Shown piece by piece: positions 32,222 to 45,900 of a stretch of 64,000 nucleotides of DNA (position 1 is its first letter; every line of letters starts with the position of its first letter). This DNA comes from Theristus sp. LFF4_11 (lineage: Eukaryota; Nematoda; Chromadorea; Monhysterida; Xyalidae). The notes under the pieces are model-generated. The model did not search any database. It saw only the letters and a program-made list of their open reading frames with translations, and was not told where the DNA came from. The translations under genes and the position numbers were made by a program. Location: contig JASANC010003529.1 of assembly GCA_030248135.1 (NCBI GenBank), forward strand, positions 1 to 64,000, read 5' to 3'.

Positions 32222-34391
32222 ATGACTTTGCCACCAGCATTGTTGGCGAGGCTGAAAAAACGCGGCATCATACGAGGTAGTCTCTTGCCAAAAAACACAT
32301 CGTTCTTGTTTATTTCACAATGTTTGATAACAGCACCTATAAAATACAACGATACAGTTTTTTTGTTTTGAAACACCCAGGCGACCAAAAGACGCCGTCC
32401 GGCGGTGACGCTGCGCAGGGACGCCCAGCGGAGCACGAGGAAGTGTTCGCAGAGTCGTACGACGACGAGGCCGGCCAAACGCACTTGAGCAGCCGAAAGT
32501 CGCAGCAGCAACCGACCGCAGGCGGCGGCGCCCCCGGCTGCCCGAACAAGACGAACGCGTTCCATTTGTGCAGCGAGTTCTGCTGGGATCACTGGGGCGA
32601 TGGGACGCCCGAGCAACGCTGCGACGACGCCTATCTCCGCCGGAAGGCACGCATGCTCAAGAAGTATCCGCTGCCACACGGATGGAAAGAGGTCGCCACT
32701 CGAAGTCAATTCATGCACACAAAGTTTATCCGGCACGTCACATCACGTCACGTCTTAGTTATGTAGTGAAAAAACAGCATTGCAGCACACGTCACGTCAT
32801 CTTTAGAACGCTGATTCCATTCGTTCAAAAAAGATACATGACGTGACGTGCCCGGTTCACGAATGGGCGTTCACTCTTTGTCTTGGATTATCTGTTACAC
32901 TGGTGGGTGCACGTTGGTTCGTTTGCGCGGCGGCTGTGTGTTTCGCGGTCGCTGTGCACGCACAAACGAGCGCCATTCCACTGTTTATTCAATGTGGGAC
33001 GCTTTTGGTCCATAAAAACTGATTCACTTTTGAATCAGAATGCTGAAGACTGGAACAATATTACCAGCGTCACGAAACGCAACGCGATTGTGAACGGTGT
33101 TCAGGTGTACGACGCTGGCGTTGGCCGCCACTACTACTGGAACGCGGAGAGCGACGAAGTGTGCTGGCTGTCGCCGACGCATCCGCGAGCGGTCATCGGC
33201 GACGCGGCCCCCAAACTCGCGAAAGGTTGCCTTTTATTATGCAACGCGAGTTTCTCGTTTTGCTAACAAGCGTAAACCTTGCGTAAACGCCCATTCATAC
33301 AGTCGCGCGCGTTGAAGCTCAGGCGTCAGTGCTGCACTGTTGTTGCTTCATGAACGGTGCAGCGAAGCGACGCCAGCGCTTGAAGCTGCATGAACGGCGC
33401 TAAACTGTGTTCTGTAGTGAGTTGAATGTGAACGTTGTGCAGCTGTGTTCGACAAGGTCGCACGTGCTCGCACGGAGGCGCTGATGCGCGCGACGGGCGC
33501 CACGCAGGAGGGCGCACGCAAACGACGCATATCGCCGCCGCCAGCACGACACGACGACGACGAGGACGACTCATCGGACGACTCGGATGACAACGAGAAA
33601 GACAAAGTACAGTGTGTTTGTGTAAACGATTTTAAACCTGTCATTTATTTCGGAGAATACAGACGATGCGACGCTTTGAATCACAGTCAGAACGGATGTA
33701 TCGAATCCGGTTTGATTGAAATCGATCACATTTGTGCGCTGAATTCTTGTTACTCAAACTTCGTTCTTTCTTTTTCGCGAGCTCTGTGTTCTGCGAAAAA
33801 GTGACAGGTTTAAACGAACATCAGTATAGGCATGGTGTTTAGGATGATGTTTTAGTTATTGGTTTTTGCACATGCAGTTTCTTGATGATATACTTTCCCT
33901 TTGTTCCAGGGCAGTAAACAACCAAAGCACGGCGGCGGCGGCAGCGGCTTGAAGCAGCCTCGTTTCGCGGCTGGACGTAAGGTCGCAGTTTTTGCGCACT
34001 CGAAAATAAATCAATGTGAAAGTGTTTGACAATGGAACGTTTGTGATATTGCAGGCAAAGTGAAAGAGCTCAACGACCTTGACCCGATGGACCCGGCTGC
34101 GTACGGCGAGTGCGATCGGTGAGAAGTTTTTTTACTGTCATGAATATCACAAAGAAAGAAAGCGGCTCATGAAAAGCACCGTTTGCAAATGCCACCAAAA
34201 AAGAGCCGCAAGATTGAATGCAGCTTTTGCAATATATTCTGCGCAGAGGGACGTGGTCAAGCGGATTGCAACGTGAAGACGAAGCGAAGACGGGCGTCGA
34301 CACGACCGCCAGTGGGCCGTTGTACCAAATGCGACCGTACCCGGCGCCGGGTGCAATCCTGCGCAAGAAGGCTGCAGGCGCAAAGCGGTGA
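32222..34391 (+). CDS. PQBP1: Polyglutamine-binding protein 1 homologue (WW domain, splicing factor)
   Basis: Nuclear pre-mRNA splicing factor that binds the U5 protein TXNL4A/U5-15kD through its C-terminus. Seven exons: 32222-32276, 32381-32691, 33105-33225, 33443-33606, 33910-33976, 34055-34118, 34247-34391; phases agree, 308 residues (human 265). N-terminus [16 protein letters not shown] matches the family. There is an acidic [10 protein letters not shown] stretch, a Cys-bearing segment ([19 protein letters not shown]) and the WW domain ([19 protein letters not shown] through CWLSP). A polar Asp/Ser region replaces the mammalian Arg/Asp repeats. The C-terminal signature is [20 protein letters not shown] and [19 protein letters not shown]. 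Intron 4 starts with a MITE-2 whose target TA forms part of the 5' splice site. Confidence 0.95.
33610..33826. mobile_element. MITE-2 copy at the donor of PQBP1 intron 4
   Basis: Exon 4 ends at 33606; the intron begins GTACAGTGTGTTTG, where TA (33608-33609) is the target and CAGTGTGTTTG the element end. Interior: TTTTAAACCTGTCATTT, CGAGCTCTGTGTTCTGCG and AAAAGTGACAGGTTTAAACG near the far end. Confidence 0.8.
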
Positions 34392-34933
34392 AACTCGTGA
34401 TGAAACTACTCACAAAAACTCAATCAGTTTAAAAAAAATTATTTACACTTGTTAGTGAAGCTTGTCAGCTGCTGCAAGTCCCCACCTTTTTTCCCGTATA
34501 CATACTTTCCATTTGTATTGTGAACTATTAATACCGGTTTCAAGTTGAATCAACAACATTCACAAGACACTTGTTTTTGGACCCCATTCGGTTTTGTTTA
34601 TACGCCAATTATGCATATCAGAAAACGGGAGACCCGAAAATCAATAGCAAACCGCTAACGAATGTAAAATCACTGAAAAAGACAAAACTGTACCATGTTC
34701 ATAAATGTTGAATAACACGATAAATGGGATAGCAAATCGCTATGATTAAAACGTCACATCAACCCTGCTTCAGCATCTTGATCAGAGTGAATAAAACAAG
34801 CAGTGAAATATGGTGAGTGTTTGCACATGATCTGGCTTTCTCCATCTACAACCGATAAGACAAGGGCGATAGCCACAATCTGCAGAATGATAAATTAATA
34901 CATTATCGTTGATGCGGTTTCCATTCGAGTGAT
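34392..34933. other. Convergent intergenic region
   Basis: Lies between the PQBP1 stop codon (+) and the stop codon of the next gene (-), so it should hold both 3' untranslated regions. AT-rich; no repeat or gene recognised. Confidence 0.5.
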
Positions 34934-36093
34934 TCAGCTACTGGTTTTCCGTCCTGAATGCTCGCTTTCATCTGACTTTTCACTCCTTGTCACCGATCCA
35001 CCACCACCAGTCGTGGTGTTGTTCAGGCTGAATCGACGAAAAAACCGCTTTGTGCGATCTTTCAGCGATTCGTGATGATGCTTCGACGACGACGACGACG
35101 TTGCGGCGGTGCATTTCTCGGATCGACTCGACTGAATCTCCGGTTGCCGTTCCGGCTTTCGTTTTGCCGTTTCCGGTTTTTGTTCGTTTCGTTCATGTTG
35201 CTCAAGAATCGGGTGAAATTGCAGTGCACTGTTAGAGGAGCCGTCATCGGAGCCGGATTGTTGGTCCGTTTCAGCAGGGCTTATTTCTGGTATGGTGATT
35301 GGTTGTTCGGCCAACGCGCACAGGAACGCACGGGACGCTTGCATATCAGCGGTGGACTCCGAGCCTTCGGTGATGCCCTCCAGCAATGGATGATAGGCCT
35401 TCTTGGTTGAACGCGCCGACACTGCCGCTGCTGCGCACGTTCGCTCGCTTGGTCGCTGTGCTGGCGGTGCAGCCTGGGAATTTGCTTCTCGTTTGCGCTT
35501 GTTTGAAATGCAATTCCAATGAAGCAGCGTGCCCAAGATAAGGCATCAGCAGCTGATCAGTGCGATAGTCTACAGTCGAACTCTAAATTTTAGGCAACCA
35601 GCCGATTGGTTGGTGATCCGTGATGCACTGCTTCTGTACAGGCAGTGCTGTGTTAGGCGGAGTCTGTGTCAACTGATCACCAACGATAATTGACACCAAA
35701 CAAGATTGCCCATAATTAATTTACGAGTTGGACTGTGGTATAAGTAATCATATTTTTTTAGAAAACGTGACACCAACAAGCAGCGCATCAAGCCGACCGT
35801 TTCCTTGACCGCATCTGGTATGTGATCAACGGAGGCCGACTTTGACTGCGGCCTGCGCCCGGCGTCCTCCTGCCCCCTGCTGCGACGTCGGCTGGCCTGC
35901 GTCGGCAGGTTCTGCATGCTGGCCGCCTTCAAGTTCGCCTTGCGTTTCGTGTCCTTCGCCGCCTTGCGTTGTTTGTCGCACACGGGCGTCGGGAACAACT
36001 TCATGTCGTGGCGAATGATTGGAGCCATCATTGTGCCTTTGTGTCGCGCCAGCAGCTTGGCAACAGGCACAACGTGAATGAATATTATGAGCG
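34934..36093 (-). CDS. C-terminal exons of an unrecognised protein, possibly membrane-anchored
   Basis: Two exons are supported: 35810-36093 and the last, 34934-35473 (stop at 34934), joined in phase and followed by the next acceptor TTTTCAG at the 5' side. They encode about 274 residues. The first begins with a hydrophobic end LIIFIHVVPVAKLL, then RHKGTMMAPIIRH and a strongly basic KAAKDTKRKANLKA and RRRSRG region. The second exon is low complexity: Ala/Ser-rich, Ser/Asp runs, a basic KDRTKRFFRRFSL motif and a Gly run. The pattern suits the cytosolic tail of a membrane protein, but I do not recognise the family and could not find the upstream exons, which would lie beyond the hAT insertion. 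The donor choice at 35810 is one of three in-frame options. Confidence 0.5.
35573..35735. mobile_element. MITE-1 copy, intronic
   Basis: TA, then CAGTCGAACTCTAAATTTTA; ends GAGTTGGACTG. It lies in the intron between the two exons of the unrecognised gene. Confidence 0.85.
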
Positions 36094-36184
36094 CTGAAAA
36101 GTTTTAAAAATATGTATCACGTTTTTGAAATATACGATGTCATTCAGCAAACTGTGCCACAGCACGATTTTTATGCATTCTGGC

Positions 36185-37706
36185 TAGGGATGGAGCCGGT
36201 TCCGGTCCGGATTCCGGATTCCGGCGCCTAAAATTGGATCCGGATCCGGTCCGGATTCCGGCGCAATTTTGCCGGATCCGGCCGGATCCGGCCGGAATGG
36301 CCGAGACCCGCGAAACCAGTTGATTCCTCCGTTTCAGAGCTGTTCAATGGTTTGACAAATTTGTTTCGGTGCTTTGTTGGTTTTGTTGTTGTGCATTTGA
36401 CATGTGATCAGTGAGCGTTTCTTTAGTTTAGTGTTCTGTTCAATGGTAAATGGTTCACTGCTTTTGTCTTGAGTGGTAAACTTATGTACAGCATCGTCCA
36501 CTTTAAAAAACGTGGCTGCCAGCTTTTGACCGACGTTGTTGATGAAAAATAGCAGTTTTTTTTGAAATCAGCTATCTTCGTTGGTCATATTCAGTTAGCT
36601 GTCAAACAGTTGCTTTTTTGTGAGCCCCAGAACACCAGCGATTTTAGCGACGTGTGTTACCGTGGGTGTGCGGGGGTGCCGTGATCCCCTAAAACCCGAT
36701 AAACCCCCCCCCCCCAACGACGAATCCACGAGACGACGAATCCATTTCAATGGTGTTGCCCGCCGTTTGCGCACTGAGGCAGCGCATCGAACAAGTCGAT
36801 GCGAGTGGCATTGGTACGACGAAAAAAACGCTGCTGACCAGCATCGACACACGCTTCCGTGCGCTTTTCCACAACGAATCCAACATCATGGCCACGTACG
36901 TTGATCCACGATTCAAGAATACTGCAGTCGTCTTCGAAAATGAAGGCGCGATTCGTTGTAAACTGCTTCACATTGCAAAGAAAATCTTGAAACGACCGGA
37001 GACGCCCACAAACTGCGACGATACATCCGAGATCGCGAACAACGACGATGACGAAAGTGAACGTGAGCCCGAACCAAAAAAGAAATCGACTGGCTTCTAC
37101 GGAGGCATCGAGTTTCACGCTGCGCGACCGCCCAACCAGTCAGGCGAATCCAGTCTCGAGGACGAACTGCGCGGCTAAATGAATATGTACGAGTCGGATG
37201 ATTTTATCGACGAACCGGACAAAAGTGATCTAATGCTAGGCTTTGGCGGCTGAACTCGTTTGAAATACCCCAAAGTTTCGACAATCGCGCGCAGATACCT
37301 GGCACCGCTACCAACAAGCGTGGCAAGCGAACGAATGTTCTGTGAAGCCAGGCAGGTGTTTGTGTACAGCCGATCTCGTCTGTCAACTCAGAACGCCGAA
37401 AAGGTCATGTTTCTGAATGGAGTGTTGCCAGCACTTGATTATCCCTATACGATGTGAATTTTGTCAATTGTTGTTGTAATTTTTGGTTGGTTCACGTGCT
37501 GTGTCTTGCTGACTTTGTTTCTGTGTCTGTGCTGTTTTATGCTGAAAATGTGATGAAGAAGCGACGAAATGTGCGTAGATGTTTTTTAGACATAAAAAGG
37601 CCATTCCGGTCCGGATTCCGGCAATTTTTGCCGGATCCGGCCCGGCCGGAATGGACTTTTGCCGGATCCGGCCCGGATTCCGGCAAATTTGCCGGATCCA
37701 TCCCTA
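36185..37706. mobile_element. hAT-family DNA transposon with 8 bp target duplication
   Basis: The element starts TAGGGATGGA and ends TCCATCCCTA and is flanked on both sides by ATTCTGGC (36177-36184 and 37707-37714), the 8 bp duplication typical of hAT. Subterminal zones at both ends consist of repeated GGATCCGGC/CCGGATTCC motifs. The interior carries a decayed transposase. Length 1522 bp. Confidence 0.92.
36750..37456 (+). pseudogene. hAT transposase remnant with dimerisation domain
   Basis: Frame 36750-37178 (SNIMATYVDPRFKNTAVVF...) corresponds to the part of hAT transposases just before the C-terminus. Stop codons follow at 37176 and 37251. The frame then resumes with the hAT dimerisation motif: YPKVSTIARRYLAPLPTSVA, SERMFCEARQVF and RSRLSTQNAEKVMFLNG. 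The N-terminal BED finger and catalytic core are absent, so the gene is dead. Confidence 0.88.
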
Positions 37707-37714
37707 ATTCTGGC

Positions 37715-39970
37715 CTTTGAATCTGGAACGTTGGTTCGCGGTACCTAGCTGGTTGGTGCACCAATTGTAGAGCCGAAATTAAAGTAGTCAATCAGCTAGC
37801 TGACTGCGTTGGATTTACAGATCGACTTGAAAAATGAGACATTTTTATCACAAAAAACAGTACAACCGCTGATGAACAGAAGTTCCCCGTTTGTTTCTGA
37901 AATAAAAAGCGCTCATCTGTTTTGACTGCTGCCAATTTGTTGTCCAGAAGAGCAAACAACAACGACTTTTTTGCGGCGAAGGGCGAACGGCCAGATAAGA
38001 ACAAGAACAACGCAGGGATAACAACAGATTTGTTTTTGACATCACAAAGAAGTAAACACGATACAAACTAAACGACTGTCAATCAATGAAAGCGACCGGA
38101 CCAGCAAAACTAAAATGATCAAATCATGGATGACAAACCGCAAAAACCCACGAACACCCGTAATCAACAGAAACCTGACCACATCCACCAAAAACGTGTC
38201 AGCCAAACACAAAATAAACTGTGGCAGAAAGATGCGAAAAAAAATGCTGTGCTCAGAAATAATTTATGATGCACACAGCAGCTGTGCAATAAGTGCACTG
38301 CTGTTCAGTGGAAGGCAACGACGAAAAAACAAGACGAAACTTAGCATAATAGTTAGTATGCAATGTTTGCGCTGAGAAGATCGAGACTGCGGCCACCACT
38401 GGGACGCCAGCACACCCCGACAGTGGTCGTGTCGTCGTGTTGTTGACGACACGCGAAAGAGAAGCACGTCAGTGAACAAATGTGCACTGGGAAAACGCAG
38501 TGTTGCTGCTGTCGCACACACATACAAATTTTTATTGAGAATTAGTGGAAAATGCACAAGCAAAACAGACACGCACGTCGCAGCAAGCACACTGTCACAA
38601 CAAGACCAGGCTTCGCAAAATCATAAACACACCGCTGAAAATGTAAACGGGGTGTTGCGGTGGCTGGTTTGGACCACACCAGACCCAGGGCTGCTGGGTG
38701 AAAAGAAGCAAGCTGCATCAAAATGCAACGAACGAGCGCAAACACACACATGACGAACAGCCAGGCGATCTGGCTGGAAATTAGACAGAAAATTTCTGAA
38801 TGAGCATAATATTTGGTGGACTAAGAGATCATGTGACTGGCAACAGCAAGCATTCATGAAGCATATTTAGTGACCGCGGGTGGAGCTATCTACGTTTTAA
38901 CACAGCTGCGCGTTACTAAATACTGCTTCAAGCATGCAGTTTAACCGAATTCATGAACGCATTGTGGCTTTCTCTTCCTCAATGAATTTTTGGAGATTTT
39001 GAGGATTCGAAAACAACTCCGACAATATTTTGAAATCAACACGATCATTTAAAAAGCGAATTATCAATTGAAAAAAATGTTTTTTTTTTAAATGAACAAC
39101 CCACCTGACTTTCTCAGCAGATTAGATGAATGATACACGAGCACGCTATGCGCACATAAAAACCACAGAGAAAACGCGTGTTTCAGGCATAAAAAACCAA
39201 CCAAACCAAGCTGCTGACTCCATCGACAGTGTGGACACGGATTGGCGCGCGGCCAAAGTAATTTCAAAGTCGTTTAACAAAAAGGGTGCATGTCCGGCGT
39301 GAGAATCGAGAACTGAATTTGAAATACCACATTGCGCCAATAAAAAATCATTTGTATTCTTTCATTTGCCATTTAGTCGTGAAAGAAACCATTCAAACAT
39401 GGACATCGGTTCATTTCACCGCAATTTTAAAACCACCGAGACCAGTCACGTGATGCTGGCTAGTGGCTAGACAATGAATTGCAGATAAAAGTTTTCATGT
39501 GCGTCAGACTTGCCTGCCGCTGTTGTTCAGGTTCAGGGTGGAAAAAAATATTTCAGTCTGGGAAACAACCTGATTCCAAAATGAAAACAAACTTGACACA
39601 AAGTCGGAAAGTATAGAGACCAAAACAACAGTCCTTTTGGAGATACGACCAAGACGAAAAAGTCTGAACTATAAGCAAAGTCCGTGAACAGCACTTTTAT
39701 TCTCCGAGGTTCTCAACAAAAAATCTAACAAAAATGACGAATGATACCGCGTTTTCTCGACTAGACTACGGAAACTTCCAGTCAGACCAGAAAGAAAATA
39801 TCATGTGTGAAATTCGCAACAACATAAAAACTGCTAGCAGATCACGACGAATAAGCTATTTGGACACAACTAATAGTCAGCATCAGCAAACATGACAACA
39901 TGGTTCATGATCATAAACTTTGGCAACAACGAACACTGGGATTGAGAGAGGGAGGGGTGGTATTCGGAAA
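37715..39970. other. Intergenic or intronic, no gene recognised
   Basis: No convincing coding exon was found on either strand; frames of 60-105 residues lack motifs. If the unrecognised minus-strand gene extends upstream, its 5' exons should be here. Contains one MITE-3 copy. Confidence 0.35.
38847..38942. mobile_element. MITE-3 copy
   Basis: AGCATTCATGAAGCATATTT...AGTGACCGCGGG mirrored by GCGCGTTACTAAATACTGC...AAGCATGC. Confidence 0.65.
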
Positions 39971-42900
39971 TTACGAACGATCAAACTCAAAGAGAGTATT
40001 CTTATCGACGAGAAACAATCGAATGTCGGCACACAGCTGGCGGAGTTCGGCGTGCGCGGTCGCCGAGTCGCTCAAGAGCAGCTGACAGCGTCGTTCGGTG
40101 TCGGTGGCCGATCCAATCAAGCATCGGTCGCACAGCCACCGCAGCGCGTTGCGTACCGTGTCCGCGTTCAGGCACTCCACTGCAATGCAACAGCGATCGC
40201 GTTCGTCCTTGTTTATTATCTTACGTTTGCATTGTAGTCTCGAATGGAAGTTAGTTCCGTTCTTATTGCGGCAAGTCAAATTTGTCCAAGCGACATGATC
40301 GGATATCAGAGGGACTGGGGTCACTTCACCAATTCTGAATTGCCACGTCGAGCACGAAACGTAACTGCTCATGAACCAAACCAATTTGAAAATAGAGGTA
40401 GACAAAAAACAAAGATGGAGGATGAATAGCGCTTCCGAAAACTCAAAACGAAATGCACCAAATTCTGCGGCGGCGTTTCGCTCATGTTCGACAGCAACGC
40501 TCAGCAGTTGACTAAGGAATGCCGACTCTGAAAGGAGACATCATAAATGGAGGCTCTCTTTCTGCATTCCAGCCCCGGGCCAACATCTGGTGCACATGAG
40601 GGATAACAAGATGCACGTGTCTCTTTCGAAATCCAAAACGCAAAAAAAAATCTGTTGAACCTATTTACAACTCCAAACCATAAACAATGTTGGACAAGTT
40701 ATTTTCGATGATCAACGTTTGTGTCAGTTGGAGCACGTATGTGAAACACCGATGGTAGCACTCAACAAACGGCAACAGGAAAGCGCCGTGGAATTTCGCT
40801 CGTTCCAACGGCGACAACGCACATTCACGATCGGCGTCATCGGCCAGCTGAACACGATTAAACGCGATGTTTAACATGTTTTAAACGCAAATGACAACAC
40901 ACACTGAACGTTTAACATGTTAAAACAATTGTAAAACGTGAGCGACTTGCACATTCATGGACATTCCCAGCAAACCAACCTCAATGACCGTGTCACCCAG
41001 TTGTGGCGCGTTTTTGTCGCGCATCCGCGAGTAATCACCGGTGGCATCACGGTCAGCGGCGTCAGGCACGACGAACCGCTGCAGTGCTGCTTCGTCGGTG
41101 ATCTTTGTGCGTCGCACGAGCGCGTTCGGGCGTGTCGCCATACGATGCAGCGCTCGGTTGAACAAAACGTCCAGCGATGCACCGCCAACCTGCAACGAAC
41201 ACTGAGACATTGCGGACTTCGCGACTGCATTGAAATTCGTCAAATTGCTGACAATTTTGCACAAGCTAGATCATGGAAACCAGGTCAACTGAAAAGCGCA
41301 CACCTCGGCAAACATCACTTCCAGTCGCAACAGATCGCACAGGAACAACGCGCGCTGCATCAAATCATCCCAGCACACCCAGCAGTCCGCCGTCGTCGCG
41401 TCACAGAACGACAGCAAACATAAACCTGCAGCACGAAGGGCATGGAAAATGGAATGAAGGCCCGGATGCATTGTTGTTGTGCGCTGGTAAACGATCAGAC
41501 ACATTTTCGTGGTGACCCGCATCGGTTAGACATTTCTTTTCAAAGTGCACACACCACACTTACCAATGACGGCGTCAATCGCAAACGGAGTCAAAAGAGC
41601 GTTCTTGTAGTACGACAGTTGCAGCGCGTTCGCCCACGTGAGACGCGGCTGCACGCGGATGCTCGAATCATCGGTGGACTTCAGCGTCAGCACCACGTGG
41701 CTACCTGCAGTGGTTGTAACTGAAGATGAAGATTTCACAGAAAAAAGTAGAAATGCGTACAAAAAATGGTGATCACGTGATGCATGTATTCTGTGCAGGC
41801 GTTGCTGTTGTTGTATTTTGTGAAGGTGAAGTTTAAAATTAGAAATAACATTCCAAAACATAACAGACAAACAAAATCAGAACGCAGCAAGCAACAGTGA
41901 ACAACAGGTAAACACCGTAAGTTGCATGCTTTAAAAACGGAATCAATAAACCGACCGATCAACCCGATGGAGCGTTGCACGGCCTGCCGCGTGCAGTCGG
42001 TCTCGCAGAGCAGCACCGGCCTCTGTCGCTCAGTGCACTCGTGCAGCAGCCACTCGACCGCACCGCACAGCGTCTCCATCGGCACACCGGCGCGATAGCG
42101 CGACAGCAACAACGCCACCACCAATTGGCCGACGCTCAGCGCACAGCAACGCTCGGACGCTAAGAAGAGCGTGGAAACGGTCGAAAACAGTCGATGCCTC
42201 TCGCAAACCGTCGTTACAAACGCGAACGCGCACTCATGTGATTTTGTTAAACATGATTTGATAAGTGCAACAGCACAGTCTAACTCTATATCATACAATT
42301 AGTTGATTGGTTGGGCAGCTGCGGCAGTCACGTGATGCGGCAGTTGCTGTGGAGGTGGAGTCCAGCACTGCACGCAATTCACGCGTCACGTCACCACCAA
42401 CCAACCAACCCGTTAGTTGTATATGACACAAAGCTAGACTGTACCTCCCTCCACAGCCGTCGGCAAAAACTCTGCGCTGCAAGCGAACAACGAACGTGCC
42501 TCCCCGTCGCAATAAACGCAAGCAACAACCAATCACCACCGAAACACCAGTGCCGGACGCACCACTCAAGCAGTACACACAAACGGCGTTCACCAGACGT
42601 CGGTACGAGTCGGCGGGCGAGAGCAGCGCCGCAGACGAAGCGAGGCTGATCTGCGAGCTGGCCATGTCGACGTTGCCGATGACGTTGCCGCCCCAGCCGG
42701 TGGCGCCCGTCTGGAACGCAGACACGGGCGACAACGACAGCTGGCTGTTGCAGGCCGACTGATCGCTGCTGCTCGCCGACGTGTGACGCTCGAGACGAGC
42801 GACCAGCTCCTGTCAGGTCAATGTTGTTTGCGAATTACAGGCGAACTCTAAATAGTAGGCAATCAGCTGATTCGTTCGTGATTACGGTATGCGTGCTTTC

Positions 42901-45900
42901 TGTGCAAACCACACTTCGCCGCCCACAGCGATGCCTGCACAAAAAACACCAAACAATCAGCTGATTGCTTATAATTCAGAATTCGACTGTATATAATTCT
43001 GAGGAAACCGCAGCAAACAACGCAAGCGCGTATCAACAGAGCAGCGTCCACTCAGTGAGACCTTCAACGATATCGGCTCAGCAAAGTCCACTCGCACACA
43101 ACCGAACGAGCGTCCAATGGCCTTGCAGATGCTGATGAACACCGCGGCCACACTTTCGCGTTGCTTCCGTTGGCCCTGCAGTTCGGTCGCAAATGAGCCT
43201 TCGATCAAGCGTTCGTAGGTGACGTTGCACGGCACCAATAGAGCGTCCTCGATAATGCCTGAAAACAGCGGCCGATATTGTACAGTATGTTTGTTCAAAC
43301 CTGTCAGTTTTTTTCGCAAATACAGCATGCGAAACTTTGAATGTTCAGTAAGAACAACAAATGTGACGGGTTTGTATGAATATAATTTGGGGCTCAATGT
43401 GTTTTCTTGCAACTCCGATCCCGTACTTTCTTCTTGCGCAAGCTCTATATTCTGCGAAATAAGTGGCAGGTGCAAACAAACATACTGTACTACGTGTTTT
43501 CGTGCACGAAGTATGGCCCTTCAACGCGATATTGATTGTTCGCTTTTTTTCAGCGCTTCGAAATTCAGTAACGCCGACAAAGACAACAATGAAGAAAACA
43601 ACGGTTTGCAGCCGCATCTACGAAGCATCGACCACCTTTGTGCATGGTGTCGAGCACAATGGAGAGCAGGCCAGCCTTCGGCAGCGCCGGTTTGCCGGTT
43701 CGCGACCGTGTGCCCTCCGTGTAGAACTCGATGGCCTGGCGTCGCACGAGCAGCCACTCCATGTACGAGTGCAACACCGCGCGGTACACGTGGTCACGCC
43801 CGCGGGACTCGTCGTCCAGCCGGCGGCGTATGAAAAACGCGCCGAGACGACGCAGCAGCCAGCTGAAACTGCAGTCGACACACACTGATATCATGGCTTT
43901 CTGCAATGCCCCGCCACTCAATGCGCCGATTGAAAGAACATCGGTTTGTTCTCTGCTTCGATCTTTGAACATGACTTGTTCTCTGCGTCTGCAAAACCTA
44001 TTGCGCCGCAGAACCAAAGGAAAAGACAGGAAAAGAAAAAGAACAAAAACTTGGCTGGAACATATCATCAGTCGTGTTATGATCATCAGCAGCAACTCAG
44101 ATCCAGCACGCTTGACGACTAAATCGTGCTCGCTCAGTTGTATGACCAACAACCAAGTAAGAAGTGCACTCAGTAACGAAGCAAGCTTGACCGCAAAAAA
44201 GTCCAAACATTTTTTGCTTCACACACCCGAAGCCGGACAAGTTCAAATTGTCGCCGGAGGCGACGTGCACGATGGGCAGATCAAAGTGCCAGAACGTCCA
44301 CGTGAGCAGCGTGTAGTCCATGTGTGACTTGTGCAACGGCAGGTAGATCACCGGCAGATTGCGCTAGAAAACAATGTAAACGGAGTGAAACACTGGCCAA
44401 ACACTCTGCCTGGTGGCCGTTGTGCACCGTGCACCGAGCTCGTGCTGCACCACAGCGTGCGTCCACCTGACCGAACCCGGACTCAACGAAGGCCAAACAA
44501 AACCGATGCAAAACCAAAACCGCGAACTTTCCAGCATTTCCGTTCTCCTTCTTCTGTCACGACCTTGAGAACACGCGTCCACACGCGAACAAGCCAAGCT
44601 AACCTTGTGTGCTGTTTTCAACGCTTGAATCTGCGACTGTTGTACGAGCACACGGTCGAACATGCGACGGAACACTTTGATCAGCACGTAACCGACACAC
44701 CTGATTGGAGTGAGCGAAATGGTGAACAACACGCTTAAAGAATGCAACTACGATGGGTTCGTTATAAACATGTCACTTGCTTGCGAGAACACACAGCATG
44801 CGAAATTTTGAAATAATTACAGTTGAAGAACGACTGTGATCGGGTTTGGTTGAAATAAGAAGCCCATTTGCGTCTAAACGTGATTTCTTGCAACGCCGAA
44901 TCCGTTCGTTCTTCATTCACTGGTTCTGTGTACTGCGAAACAACTAACAGATATAAACAAAGATACGATACCAGAAAAGTGAATTACTGCACAAAAAGCA
45001 CGGCGTTCCGTCCCGACCGTACCGGATCACCCAGCTGGTCATGTTCGACCGCATTTGTGCCCAGATGGAATCAGCGCGCCTCTGCACGTCAGCAACGGTG
45101 AGCGTGGCGTCGGCGGCCAGTGCACGCTCAATCGATTGCTCAACCCTGTGAACACACCAACAAACAACACGGTTCAGTTGCATTGTCGTTGCTGTCTTCC
45201 TGTGTGCAATTCAACTGAAGAATTGGGGACGGCGTTCCGGTTATATGGAATTGTCCGTCACGTGATTTTTGAGTGATGTCATGAGAAACACCCCTCTGGA
45301 ATAGTTGATCAAGCCATTCCAAATAACCGGAATGCAGGGCTCGAGCGAGCTGCAGTCGAACTGTAAAACACAGGCAATCAGCTGATTGATTGGTGATCAC
45401 GTGATGCATGCGGTCTGTGCAGGCATTGCTGTGTAGGCGGAGCCTGTCCTGCACAGAAAACCTGCATAACGCCTGATCACCAACCAATCAGCCGGTTGCT
45501 ATAATTTAGAATGTAAGCAAAACAAAACTGCACCTTGCGGACGTCAGCACTGTGCGCCTGCAATCCCCCTCTGCGCTGATCAGCGGCCTCCGTATGAAGA
45601 ACGCGTAACGAATGTCTCGAAATGTTCGGTGCCACCAGAGTCTGCGTCTGCCGTCGCGCGCAGCGACCGTCTGAACGCCGTGAGCATACAGCGGCAATAT
45701 CAGCAGGTCAATCACGATTCGATCGGAGGGCGGCGGCGAGTACAGCTGGATCATCGGCTCGTGCTTGAACCAGACCAGCTCATCGTGCACATGCGGACGG
45801 CACGTCGACTGGCATGGCTGAATTAAGAATTATGTTTGTTTTGCCTCTATTGCATTTTCTAATGGTCTGGCTAATAGTTTTCGGCCAAATCAGCCGCAGT

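Noticed and set aside
34183..34455. Arg-rich open frame overlapping the end of PQBP1
   Set aside because: It is another frame of the last PQBP1 exon, whose correct frame gives the conserved C-terminal signature.
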